This document shows, piece by piece, positions 54,977-63,794 of a stretch of DNA of 64,000 nt (the first letter of the stretch is position 1; every line of letters starts with the position of its first letter). The stretch covers positions 1,362,149 through 1,426,148 of the forward strand of contig NZ_JAULBL010000002.1 in the NCBI RefSeq assembly GCF_030512175.1, given 5' to 3'. Made by a program: the position numbers and the translations under genes. Source of the stretch: Paeniglutamicibacter sulfureus. Its GTDB lineage: Bacteria; Actinomycetota; Actinomycetes; Actinomycetales; Micrococcaceae. The notes beneath the pieces are model-generated. The model had not been told where the DNA came from. It did not search any database and saw only the letters and a program-made list of their open reading frames with translations.

Positions 54977-57346
54977 ATGACATCACCTTCGATGCTGGAC
55001 CGTGAAGCCGGCGCCCCGGACACCGGCCGCCGGGTGGCCACGGCCGTCTCGGTCAGCGCCCGCAACTGGGGTTGGCGGCATGCCGACCGCGCCCAGCCGG
55101 CGCTCCGCGGCCTTGACCTGGATATCCGCGCCGGGGAACGCGTGCTCCTGGCCGGTCCTTCGGGCGCCGGCAAATCCACGCTGCTCTATGCCCTGGCAGG
55201 GGTCCTGCACGAGGACGACGAGGCCTATTCCTCCGGCGAACTGCTGCTGGACGGAATCCCCTCGGCCCAGGGCCGCGGCCTGGTCGGGCTCATGCAACAG
55301 GACCCCGAAACCCAGGTCGTCCAGGCCCGGGTTGGGGACGACACGGCTTTCGGTGCCGAAAACCTGTCGGTGCCGCCGGAAGAGATCGCCCAACGCATCA
55401 TCGATGCCCTCGATGCCGTGGGCCTCGATGTCCCGCTGGACCACCCCACCGCCGCACTTTCCGGCGGACAAAAACAACGCCTGGCCCTCGCCGGGATCCT
55501 GGCCATGGGCCCGGGGCTGGTCCTGCTGGACGAGCCGACGGCGAACCTCGACCCGGACGGCGTGCTGGAGGTCCGCGACGCGGTGCTGGCGGCGCTGGAT
55601 GCCACCGGGGCGACCCTGCTGATCGTCGAACACCGCCTGGAGGCCTGGGCTCCGCACATGGACCGGGTCATCGTGTTGGAACCGGGCGGCGGCATCGCCC
55701 ACGACGGAACCCCCGACGAGCTCTTCGGGCCCGGGAAGGTCCGCGAGGAACTGATCTCCGCCGGGGTCTGGGTCCCCGGATACACCCCGTCGATCCACAT
55801 GCGGCCCGCCGCAACCGATGGCGGCGCACTGCTGCTCGAGGCCAAGGAGCTGGCGGTCACCCGGAAGCGCGGCGGATCAATCGCTGCCGGGGGACTTGAC
55901 CTGCGCGTCGCGGCCGGCGAGGCCTGGTGCGTGCGCGGGGCCAACGGCTCGGGCAAATCGACCTTCGCCCTGACGCTCGGGGGCTTGCTGCCGCAGGCGT
56001 CCGGCACGGTGCTGGCCACCGGGGAGCTGGCTGCCGGCTCCGAGGCCCGCCCCTACCACTGGCGCGCCACCGAACTGGTGGGACGCATCGGTTCGGTGTT
56101 CCAGGAACCGGAGCACCAATTCGTCACCAACACGGTCCGCGAGGAATTGGCCTTCGGGCCTGCCCACGCGGTCAAGCCCGGCACCCGGGAACCGCTGTTC
56201 ACGGAGGGGGAGATCGAGGCACGGGTCGAAACGCTGCTGTCGCGCCTGCGGCTGGGACATCTTGCCGAGGCGAACCCCTTCACGCTTTCGGGCGGTGAGA
56301 AGCGACGTCTCTCGGTGGCCACGGTCCTGGCTTCGGGCCCGCGGATCCTGATCCTTGACGAGCCGACCTTCGGCCAGGACGCCAACACCTGGCGGGAGCT
56401 GGCGTTGTTGCTTCGTGAGGAACTGGAGCGCGGCACGGCAATCATCGCCGTGACCCACGACGTGGATTTCGCCCGTGCCCTCGGTGCCGGCGAATTTGTC
56501 CTCGAGAGCCCGGGGACCGCGCATGGCGAACCCGGCGTCGCGGTCCGGCCCGGGTTGCTGGAGGCCGATGCGCGCGGCGGGGCCAGTTTCCTGGGCAGGG
56601 CCAACCCCCTGGCCAAGCTCGCCGCGGTGGCGCTGGCGACGATCCCGCTGGTGGCCTCCATGGACTGGGTCAGCAGCGCCCTCGTGGTGATGGCGACCTT
56701 CCTGGCCTTGCCGCTGGCGGGGCTGTCGATCCCGCGCTTTCTGGCTCGCGGCTGGCCGCTGCTGCTCGCGGCGCTCTTCGGGGCCTGGGGCACCGCACTG
56801 GTGGGCAACGATTCCGGCGCGGTTCTTCTTGACCTGGGCATCTTCGACATCACCGAGGGTTCGCTGGCTGCCGGCGCCGCCACGGGCCTGAGGGCCTTCG
56901 CGATTGCCATCCCGGCGGTGCTGGTGCTGTTCACCACCGACCCCACGGACCTGGCCAACGCGCTGGCGCAGAAGGCGCGGCTTCCGCACCGCTTCGTGCT
57001 CGGGGCGCTGGCGGGCATGCGCCTGCTGGGGTTGCTGATTGAGGAGTGGACCACGCTGGGCATGGCCCGGCGCGCCCGCGGCGTGGGCAGCCGGGGCTCG
57101 GCGGGGCAGCGGCTGCGCGCCAACCTGGGACAGGTCTTCGGGCTGCTGGTCCAGGCCATCCGCCGGGCCTCGCGGCTGGCGGTGACCATGGAAGCCAAGG
57201 GCTTCGGGACCAATGCCCGGACCTGGCTCCGGACCTCTGTCTACGGGCGGCGGGATGCCGTCATCGTCGCCGCCGGCCTGCTGCTGGGTGCCGCGGCCAC
57301 CTGGGCGGCCGTCACGTTGGGAACATGGAACCTGGTCTGGAGCTAG
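54977..57346 (+). CDS. ECF transporter: two ATPase domains fused to the T component (YkoD-YkoC fusion)
   Basis: Protein of 789 aa. The first ABC domain has Walker A GPSGAGKST, signature ALSGGQKQR and Walker B LVLLDEPTANLDPD. The second has RGANGSGKST, TLSGGEKRR and LILDEPTFGQD. From about residue 535 the protein becomes an EcfT/CbiQ membrane domain, beginning FLGRANPLAKLAAVALATIP, with the cytoplasmic coupling Ala-Arg-Gly motif (MARRARGVGSRG). In Bacillus YkoD and YkoC are separate. It is 15 bases after ykoE, in the same operon. Confidence 0.92.
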   Translation: MTSPSMLDREAGAPDTGRRVATAVSVSARNWGWRHADRAQPALRGLDLDIRAGERVLLAGPSGAGKSTLLYALAGVLHEDDEAYSSGELLLDGIPSAQGRGLVGLMQQDPETQVVQARVGDDTAFGAENLSVPPEEIAQRIIDALDAVGLDVPLDHPTAALSGGQKQRLALAGILAMGPGLVLLDEPTANLDPDGVLEVRDAVLAALDATGATLLIVEHRLEAWAPHMDRVIVLEPGGGIAHDGTPDELFGPGKVREELISAGVWVPGYTPSIHMRPAATDGGALLLEAKELAVTRKRGGSIAAGGLDLRVAAGEAWCVRGANGSGKSTFALTLGGLLPQASGTVLATGELAAGSEARPYHWRATELVGRIGSVFQEPEHQFVTNTVREELAFGPAHAVKPGTREPLFTEGEIEARVETLLSRLRLGHLAEANPFTLSGGEKRRLSVATVLASGPRILILDEPTFGQDANTWRELALLLREELERGTAIIAVTHDVDFARALGAGEFVLESPGTAHGEPGVAVRPGLLEADARGGASFLGRANPLAKLAAVALATIPLVASMDWVSSALVVMATFLALPLAGLSIPRFLARGWPLLLAALFGAWGTALVGNDSGAVLLDLGIFDITEGSLAAGAATGLRAFAIAIPAVLVLFTTDPTDLANALAQKARLPHRFVLGALAGMRLLGLLIEEWTTLGMARRARGVGSRGSAGQRLRANLGQVFGLLVQAIRRASRLAVTMEAKGFGTNARTWLRTSVYGRRDAVIVAAGLLLGAAATWAAVTLGTWNLVWS

Positions 57347-57363
57347 CCAGGCCAACGACACGA

Positions 57364-57411
57364 CGGGGCCTTTCCCGGGTGCATCTTGCGATGGGCACGG
57401 GCAAGGCCCCG
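57364..57411 (+). terminator. Terminator after the ECF transporter genes
   Basis: CGGGGCCTT (57364-57372) pairs with AAGGCCCCG (57403-57411), with inner complementary CCCGGGTGC/GGGCACGGG segments. A T-rich TTTGTTT follows. Confidence 0.8.
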
Positions 57412-57434
57412 TTTGTTTCCCTGGGTGCTCCGGG

Positions 57435-57896
57435 CTACCCGGTGAAGCCCAGCGAGGCGATGGCCGGCAACGTGCCGGCCGCAAGGTTTTGCAGCACGTA
57501 GCGTTCATGCTCCGGCATGGGGTCGGGCAGCTTGTCCAGATCGAACCAGGCAATGGCCCCGCACTTCTCCGGCTCCATGATGCTCGGTTCCCCGGCCCAG
57601 CTGGACACGGCAAAGAAGAAGTCCACGCGCTGGGCGCGCGGCGAATCCCCGCCGTTGGTGCGGTGCAAGGTTGTCAGCGGGAGCAGGTCCCGTGGATCCA
57701 CCCGCAATCCCATTTCCTCGGCGGCCTCGCGCACCGCGGCGGCTTCCACCGATTCCCCCGCCTCGACATGGCCGGCAGCGGCGCAGGCCCAGTGCCCGTC
57801 CATGAAGCCGGTGTTTTGGCGCAACTGGAGCAGCACCCGGTTGCCGCGGCGCAGCACCACGTAGGCGGCGGGCACCAGCTGGAACAGCTCTTGCAT
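57435..57896 (-). CDS. Nudix hydrolase
   Basis: Protein of 153 aa. The complete Nudix box is GHVEAGESVEAAAVREAAEE followed by MGL, giving the metal-binding REAAEE helix. It would hydrolyse a nucleoside diphosphate linked to another group; the substrate is unknown. ATG 57896 fits the family start (MQELFQLVPAAYVVL). Sixty-two bases separate it from pabC upstream on the same strand. Confidence 0.9.
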   Translation of the reverse strand: MQELFQLVPAAYVVLRRGNRVLLQLRQNTGFMDGHWACAAAGHVEAGESVEAAAVREAAEEMGLRVDPRDLLPLTTLHRTNGGDSPRAQRVDFFFAVSSWAGEPSIMEPEKCGAIAWFDLDKLPDPMPEHERYVLQNLAAGTLPAIASLGFTG

Positions 57897-57958
57897 GGGG
57901 GCGTGTCTCGAATCCTTGGGGGGTCTGTCGGGGTCGTAGTTGCGGGCAAGCGCCCCCC

Positions 57959-58834
57959 CTAGGCGATGGCGTCGACCATCGCGGTGAGCTCGGCGTGCAG
58001 CCCGGCGTCGCGGGCAATGGCTGTGCCGTCGATGGAGTTCACCGGGGTCAGCAGCCGCACGCTGGAGACCAGCCAGAGGCCTTCGGCAGCCAGCAGGTCC
58101 TGCGGGGTCAGCGGCCCGTAGCCCAGTTCCCACCCGGCTTCCCGCGCGGCGGCAAAGATGGCGCCCTGGGTCGTGCCGGGAAGGATGCCGGTTTCCAGGG
58201 TCGGGGTGATCAGCCGCTTGGTGTCCCCGTCACGGTGTGCCATGAGCACCGTGGACGTCGGGCCCTCCAAGACGATTCCGTCGCTGGAAACGAAGATGAC
58301 ATCATCGGCGCCCAGCTTCCTGGCATGGCGCAACGCTGCCATGTTCACCGCGTAGGACAGCGTCTTGGCGCCCATCAGCAGCCACGGGGCGCGCTCGGCG
58401 ACCCGCGAGTCGTAGCCGCGATCCAGGAAGATCACCGAGACCCCGCTCTCGCGCTGCTTCCGTCCCAGCTCCGGGGCGGGGGAGACCATGACCCAGGACG
58501 TGCCGTGCCCGGTGCCCTCGGTGCCGCGGGTGGCCACGAGCTTCACGACGGCTTCCTCGCTGGGGGACTCGGCATCGTAGGCTGCCACGGCCGTCTTGAT
58601 CGCCGTGCGCCAGTCCTCCTCGTGCGGGATCAACAGGTCACACGTTGAGGCCGAGACGCGCATCCGTGCCAGGTGGGCGTCGAGCTTGCGCACGACCCCG
58701 CGGGAGTACAACGCGGATTCGAAGATCCCGTCCCCGCGCGTCACTCCCTGGTCGAGGACCGAGAGCTGTGCGGTTGCGGCATCGGCGATGCGGCCGGCGG
58801 GAAAATCGCTGTCAAGGAACACAAGTGCAGTCAT
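57959..58834 (-). CDS. pabC: Aminodeoxychorismate lyase / class IV aminotransferase
   Basis: Protein of 291 aa, fold type IV. The PLP lysine is in LLMGAKTLSYAVNMAALRHA, and DVIFVSSDGIVLEGPTSTVL is the family signature. N-terminal motif LDQGVTRGDGIFES is also diagnostic. Folate use (4-amino-4-deoxychorismate to p-aminobenzoate plus pyruvate) is inferred because a pabB gene lies about 1.6 kb away; branched-chain aminotransferase activity is the alternative. Divergent from cls. Confidence 0.85.
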   Translation of the reverse strand: MTALVFLDSDFPAGRIADAATAQLSVLDQGVTRGDGIFESALYSRGVVRKLDAHLARMRVSASTCDLLIPHEEDWRTAIKTAVAAYDAESPSEEAVVKLVATRGTEGTGHGTSWVMVSPAPELGRKQRESGVSVIFLDRGYDSRVAERAPWLLMGAKTLSYAVNMAALRHARKLGADDVIFVSSDGIVLEGPTSTVLMAHRDGDTKRLITPTLETGILPGTTQGAIFAAAREAGWELGYGPLTPQDLLAAEGLWLVSSVRLLTPVNSIDGTAIARDAGLHAELTAMVDAIA

Positions 58835-58934
58835 GGCTACCAGATTACCGCCGCGAAAGTGGTTCTCCGGTGTGCGCCGTGCGGGCGGTAGTCTGGGGTA
58901 TGGCCAGCAATCCGGCTCTGGCAAGGAGGGATCC

Positions 58935-60425
58935 ATGGACGCAGGCAACGACGCACTGGAGATTGGTGCAGCCTTGTGGTCGATCGCCGTGGGCATCGAG
59001 CTCACCATCCGCATCACCATGGTGGGAATCGTTCCGGGCAACCGTCGCCCGACCACCGCGATGGCGTGGCTCCTGGCCATCTTCTTCCTGCCCGTGGCGG
59101 GCCTGCTGCTCTACCTGCTTTTTGCCAACATCAAGCTGTCGCGGCGCCGCATCGAACGCCAGCGCCGCGTCAACGCGTCGATCCTCGAAGCCACCCGGCA
59201 CCTGAGCGGGGACACCTCGGCGCCCGATGCCCCGGACTGGGTGCTCTCTGCGGTCCAGCTGAACCGGAGGCTGGGCGCGCTGCCCCTGCAGGCCGGCAAC
59301 GCGGTGGAGTTCATCACCGGCTACAAGGAATCCCTGGATGAAATGCGCCGGGAAATCGACAGGGCCCGGCGCTACGTGCACGTGCAGTTCTACATCATCG
59401 GCGACGACGAGCAGTATGTCGCCCCGTTCCTGGAGGCCCTGGAGCGGGCGGTGGCGCGCGGGGTCAAGGTGAGGGTGCTCTTTGACCACCTGGGCTCATT
59501 GCGCGTCAGAGGCTACTTTTCCCTGGTACGGCGGATGAGCGCCGCGGGCATCAAGTGGCGGCGGATGCTTCCGCTGGCGCCCTTCCAGCGCAGGTGGCGG
59601 CGCCCGGACCTGCGCAACCACCGCAAGATCGTGGTGGTGGACGGCCAGGTGGCCTTCACTGGCAGCCAAAACCTCATCGAGCCCGGATACAAACGCAGCA
59701 GCGCGCACAAGCTCGGGCGGGAATGGGTCGAGCTCATGGCCAAGATCCGCGGCCCGCTGGTGACCAGCCTGGACGTGGTCTTCGCGACGGACTGGTCCCA
59801 GGAATCCGACGAGGACCTGCTCAACGACCTGGCGGTGGTGGAAGAGGCGATGACCGAGGCGCCGAACGCCGGGGAGGACCTGGGGCAGGTGGTGCCCAGC
59901 GGACCGGGTTTCGAGTCGGAAAACAACCTGCGGCTGTTCAACACGCTGATCTATTCGGCCACCGAGCGCCTCTCCATCACCAGCCCCTACTTCGTCCCCG
60001 ACGATTCGCTGCTCTATGCCATCACCACCGCCGCCCAGCGCGGGGTGGCGGTGGAACTCTTCGTTTGCGAGAAGGGCGACCAGGCCCTGGTGCAGCACGC
60101 GCAGCAGTCCTACTACGAAGCCCTGCTGCGGGCAGGGGTGCGGATCTACCTCTACAAGGCCCCCGCGGTCCTGCATTCAAAGTGCATGGCGGTGGACAAC
60201 GACGTGGTGGTCATGGGGTCCTCCAACATGGACATGCGTTCCTTCTCGCTGAACCTTGAGATCACCCTGATGCTCCTGGGCGCGGACCTGGTCGGTGAGC
60301 TGATGAAGGTTCAGGACATCTACCGGGCCAACTCGACCGAGCTCACCCTCGGGACGTGGAGCCGGCGCACCCCGGTGAACCGGTGGATCGACAACGTGGC
60401 ACGGCTTTCAGCCACCCTGCAATAA
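58935..60425 (+). CDS. cls: Cardiolipin synthase (phospholipase D family)
   Basis: Protein of 496 aa. Two N-terminal membrane helices are followed by two PLD motifs: NHRKIVVVDGQVAFTGSQN and HSKCMAVDNDVVVMGSSNMD, each H-x-K-x4-D. HVQFYIIGDD precedes the first. It joins two phosphatidylglycerols into cardiolipin and glycerol at the membrane. AAGGAGGG lies six bases before ATG 58935. Confidence 0.93.
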   Translation: MDAGNDALEIGAALWSIAVGIELTIRITMVGIVPGNRRPTTAMAWLLAIFFLPVAGLLLYLLFANIKLSRRRIERQRRVNASILEATRHLSGDTSAPDAPDWVLSAVQLNRRLGALPLQAGNAVEFITGYKESLDEMRREIDRARRYVHVQFYIIGDDEQYVAPFLEALERAVARGVKVRVLFDHLGSLRVRGYFSLVRRMSAAGIKWRRMLPLAPFQRRWRRPDLRNHRKIVVVDGQVAFTGSQNLIEPGYKRSSAHKLGREWVELMAKIRGPLVTSLDVVFATDWSQESDEDLLNDLAVVEEAMTEAPNAGEDLGQVVPSGPGFESENNLRLFNTLIYSATERLSITSPYFVPDDSLLYAITTAAQRGVAVELFVCEKGDQALVQHAQQSYYEALLRAGVRIYLYKAPAVLHSKCMAVDNDVVVMGSSNMDMRSFSLNLEITLMLLGADLVGELMKVQDIYRANSTELTLGTWSRRTPVNRWIDNVARLSATLQ

Positions 60426-60461
60426 GCCCGGCGCCGCCGAAGGAGGGTGCCGGGGGGCCGT

Positions 60462-62504
60462 TCAAGGTCCCGGGAATACGCTGCCCAGCGCGGAGAGGAC
60501 GCCGAAGGCCTTGGTCCTGACCTCGTCCCATTCCTCCTGCGGCGACGAATCGGCGGTGATGGCACCGCCCACGCCCAAGGACAGGTTCCAGGTGCCGGGG
60601 GCAGCGGCGCTGCCCATGACCAGGGTGCGGATGACGACCGACAGGTCGGCGGCGCCGGTGGCGGAAAAATACCCCACGGCCCCGGAGTACAGCCCGCGGG
60701 CCCTGCCGTCCTCGAGCACATCCAGGATCTCCATGGTGGAGACCTTTGGCGCACCGGTCATGGAACCGGCGGGGAACGCCGCGGCAATGGCCTCGGCGCG
60801 CGGGGCACCGGGACGCAACCTGGCGTCAATGGTGGAGACCATCTGGTGGACGCTCGCATAGCTTTCAATGGCGCACAGCCGCGGCACCGAGAGGGTGCGG
60901 GGATCGGCGAAATGCGACAGGTCGTTGCGCAACAGGTCCACGATCATGATGTTTTCGGCGCGGTCCTTGGGAGAGCTTTCCAGCTCCCGGACCAGGGCCA
61001 GGTCGGCCTCGGGCGAGTCACCGCGCGGCCTGGTGCCCTTGATGGGTTCGGCGCGCATCCAGCCATCGGAACCGATCGACATGAAACGCTCGGGGGAGGT
61101 GCTGGCCGCTGCCATGTCGCCAAAGCGCAGGTAATGCGCGAACGGCGCGGGGTTCGCAGCGCGCAGCCGCAGGTAGTTCTCCCACGGGTCGCAGGGCACC
61201 GCCTCCGCGCGCAGGGACGTGGTCAGGCAGACCTCGTAGCTGTTGCCCAGGCGGATCTGTTCCTGTGCGCCACGGACCTTTTCCAAGTAGGCGGGGCGGT
61301 CGTCATGCGAGGTGAACGCGGGTGCCGGGACCAGCGGCGCGGGCACGGCGGCGGTGGTAGGCAGCTGTGGCAGCAGCTCCCGGACGCGGCCGAAGAAGCC
61401 CTCGGCGTCAGCGGCAGCGGTGGACAGCAGGTGCACCGTGGAGGCCTGATGGTCAACGACTACTACTTGGGAGGGCCTGATCATGGCGGCATCCGCCGGC
61501 CCAGAGGGTACCTGCGAGTCCACCCGGATGTCGCTGCCGCCGGTTTCCCGCTTGAGTTCGTACCCCAGGTAGCCCAGCCAGCCGGGAACAAACGGAATCT
61601 CGCCTTGCGCCGGCAGGAAGCCGGCGGCATCCCAGCTGCGGGCGAGCCAGTCGAAGAAGCCGCCCGCGAGCCTCGCCGTGGCGGTGCCCTCGTGCAAGAT
61701 CCCCACCGCGCCGCGGTGTTCATAGACCGCGCAGTGATCGGTGGTGGCAGCGGCCATGATGGAGTAGCGGTTGCGTTGGCGCGGGTCCGCGAAGCCCAGG
61801 TTGCTGGATTCGAGCAGGACCGCGTGCCCGGCTTCGGCGTAGAGTGCTTCGAAGAGTGCGGCTGCGTCGGGGGCCGCCTGCAGTGCGGTGTGCACCGGTG
61901 CTTGCGCCGCGGACTCGGTGCGTTCGGGGGAGAGTGCCGGGGCACACCGGGGCAAGGCCTTCAGCGCGCGCAGCACGTGGTCCGGGGCGCTTCCGTCCGC
62001 CCGGTTCTCCACGGTGACATCGGCGTGGTCGGGGACCGCATCGGCGGCGAGATACGCCTCCTCCTGGGCTGCCCAATGGTCCCAATGCTCGGCAAAGACC
62101 GCACCGTCGCGTTCCAGCGCCCTGACCTTGCGCGTGGCATCGGGAACCTGGACCCAGATCACTGCATCGAGCAGTTCGCGGGCGGCGGCACAGCCGGCAC
62201 CCACGCCCTCGATGATCACGACGGGTGCGGGGGAGAGCGTGGAGCGCGGACCGGGGGTGCTTGCCGCCCAGTCCCAGTTGTTCCAGACCGCGGCCTCCCC
62301 GCGCGACAGGGGTGCAAGGACCTGGGTGACATAGTCGTGGGTGCCGGCTTCCAGGCCGTCCCATCCGGGGTAGATGTCCTCGAGGTGGAAGAGTGCTACC
62401 TCTCGGTGGCGGCGCAGCGCGGTGGCAAGTTCCGCGGCAAGCGTGCTCTTTCCCGCGCCCGATCTTCCATCGATGCCAAGGACCAGTACGGGGCTAGTTG
62501 CCAC
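60462..62504 (-). CDS. pabB: Fusion of a uridine kinase-like P-loop domain with aminodeoxychorismate synthase component I
   Basis: Protein of 680 aa. Residues 1-190 form a P-loop kinase-like domain: GIDGRSGAGKST (K19), FHLEDIYPGWDGLEAGTHD, and VVIIEGVGAGC. From about residue 215 the PabB domain begins (LLESSNLGFADPRQRNRYSI), with MRAEPIKGTRPRGDSPEADL, IVDLLRNDLS and MTGAPKVSTMEIL. The latter makes aminodeoxychorismate from chorismate with ammonia from a PabA partner not in the window. GTG 62504 overlaps the phosphatase gene by 11 bases. No clear ribosome site is seen, so translational coupling is likely. Confidence 0.85.
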   Translation of the reverse strand: MATSPVLVLGIDGRSGAGKSTLAAELATALRRHREVALFHLEDIYPGWDGLEAGTHDYVTQVLAPLSRGEAAVWNNWDWAASTPGPRSTLSPAPVVIIEGVGAGCAAARELLDAVIWVQVPDATRKVRALERDGAVFAEHWDHWAAQEEAYLAADAVPDHADVTVENRADGSAPDHVLRALKALPRCAPALSPERTESAAQAPVHTALQAAPDAAALFEALYAEAGHAVLLESSNLGFADPRQRNRYSIMAAATTDHCAVYEHRGAVGILHEGTATARLAGGFFDWLARSWDAAGFLPAQGEIPFVPGWLGYLGYELKRETGGSDIRVDSQVPSGPADAAMIRPSQVVVVDHQASTVHLLSTAAADAEGFFGRVRELLPQLPTTAAVPAPLVPAPAFTSHDDRPAYLEKVRGAQEQIRLGNSYEVCLTTSLRAEAVPCDPWENYLRLRAANPAPFAHYLRFGDMAAASTSPERFMSIGSDGWMRAEPIKGTRPRGDSPEADLALVRELESSPKDRAENIMIVDLLRNDLSHFADPRTLSVPRLCAIESYASVHQMVSTIDARLRPGAPRAEAIAAAFPAGSMTGAPKVSTMEILDVLEDGRARGLYSGAVGYFSATGAADLSVVIRTLVMGSAAAPGTWNLSLGVGGAITADSSPQEEWDEVRTKAFGVLSALGSVFPGP

Positions 62505-63003
62505 GTTGGGGCATGATGTGTGCGCGCACGTAGTCGAGAACGCCCGGGATGGCGGCGTTGACCATTTGCCAGCACAGGCGGAAGTCCGCCGAGTCGCCAA
62601 ACCACGGATCATAAATGCCCTGGCCTTCGACCGGGGCCGAGGCCAGGGTCGTGTCGAAGGAGCGCATCATGCGCAAGTCGGGCCGGGGCACCGAGGAATC
62701 GGTAGGCAGCATCTTTGCCAGCGTCGCAAGGTGATCCTGGTCCATGGCCAGCAGCAAGTCGACACCGGTGATCATGGCGGGGTCCAGCACCCGAGCCACG
62801 TGCTCTTCGGCGTTGATGCCGTGGGACTGCAGGATGGCGGCGGCCCGCGGGTCGATCGCGTTCCCCACCTCGCCGTCGCTGGTGCCGGCGGACTCGACCG
62901 AGACGTCGACGATTCCCGCATCGCCAAGCGCGGTGCGAATCATGTACTCGGCCATGGGGGAGCGGCAGATGTTGCCCGTGGACACTGTGATTATCCGGAA
63001 CAT
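62494..63003 (-). CDS. Low-molecular-weight protein tyrosine phosphatase homologue lacking the catalytic cysteine
   Basis: Protein of 169 aa. The fold is clear: ITVSTGNICRSPMAEYMIR at the N-terminus matches the V-C-x-G-N-I-C-R-S-P loop, and YDPWFGD contains the general-acid aspartate. The C-x5-R nucleophile position holds Ser8 (codon TCC, + strand 62980-62982), while Cys13 and Arg14 remain. The protein should bind phosphate but may be inactive or act differently. It overlaps the pabB fusion downstream. ATG 63003 is the natural start. Confidence 0.87.
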   Translation of the reverse strand: MFRIITVSTGNICRSPMAEYMIRTALGDAGIVDVSVESAGTSDGEVGNAIDPRAAAILQSHGINAEEHVARVLDPAMITGVDLLLAMDQDHLATLAKMLPTDSSVPRPDLRMMRSFDTTLASAPVEGQGIYDPWFGDSADFRLCWQMVNAAIPGVLDYVRAHIMPQRGN

Positions 63004-63123
63004 GGTTTTAGTCTAGGGCCCTGAAGCACCTCGTGACAGGACCAAACACGGTTCGCCGCGATGGTTATCGGATTGTGGCCTTGGCTGGGCCTTCCGAGGG
63101 GCCTGGTGCGGGGTTGCAGCGAC

Positions 63124-63744
63124 TCAGTGGATGAAGACCAGCAGGGCTGCGACGAAGATGAAGAGCGTGCCGAAGACCAGATTCAGGATCCGCTGGCCCC
63201 GCTCGGTGGCCGTGAAGCGGCTGAAGCTCTTGGCCGAGGCTGCGAAGAACAGCCACATCACCATGATGTCCACCGCCACGATGGTGCCGATGAAGACCAG
63301 GTACTGTGGCAGCGCGGGGGCATCGAGGCGAATGAACTGCGGTGTGAAGGCCAGGAAGAACACGATGGCCTTGGGGTTGAGCAGGTTGATCCACAGCCCG
63401 CGCCTGAACATCGAGAGTGCCGATTCCCGGCCCTTGACGTCAAGCTCCGCCGCATCCTGCGGCTTGGCCAGGATCAGCCGCACGCCCAGGTACACCAGAT
63501 AGGCGGCCCCGGCGTAGCGGATGGCGGTGAAGGCTGCCGGGGAACGGGAGACCAGCAGCCCGACGCCGGCAGCGACCACGACCACGTGCACCAGCAGCGC
63601 CGCCTGCTGGCCCAGGATTCCCCACATGGAACGGCGGAACCCGGAGTTCAGCGAGTTGGTCATGGTGTTGATGGCCCCGGCGCCCGGGGTGAAACTGATC
63701 AGCGTCGAGGCGCCAAGAAGCGAAAGCCACAGGGAAAGAGTCAC
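63124..63744 (-). CDS. LysE/RhtB-family amino acid exporter
   Basis: Protein of 206 aa with six membrane helices. The LysE signature is TLISFTPGAGAINTMTNSLN near the N-terminus; RYAGAAYLVYLGVRLIL and LINLLNPKAIVFFLAFTPQF-like (NLLNPKAIVFFLAF) segments follow. It exports amino acids or homoserine lactone-like compounds. GTG 63744 is the start. Not linked to neighbours. Confidence 0.9.
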   Translation of the reverse strand: MTLSLWLSLLGASTLISFTPGAGAINTMTNSLNSGFRRSMWGILGQQAALLVHVVVVAAGVGLLVSRSPAAFTAIRYAGAAYLVYLGVRLILAKPQDAAELDVKGRESALSMFRRGLWINLLNPKAIVFFLAFTPQFIRLDAPALPQYLVFIGTIVAVDIMVMWLFFAASAKSFSRFTATERGQRILNLVFGTLFIFVAALLVFIH

Positions 63745-63794
63745 CGCTCAAGTTTAGGGCAGCTCCCCGATCCTCCCGTACCCGCGGCCAGCCG

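Noticed and set aside
60447-62516. 689-codon plus-strand frame opposite pabB
   Set aside because: Antisense shadow without motifs; the sense strand carries chorismate-binding signatures.
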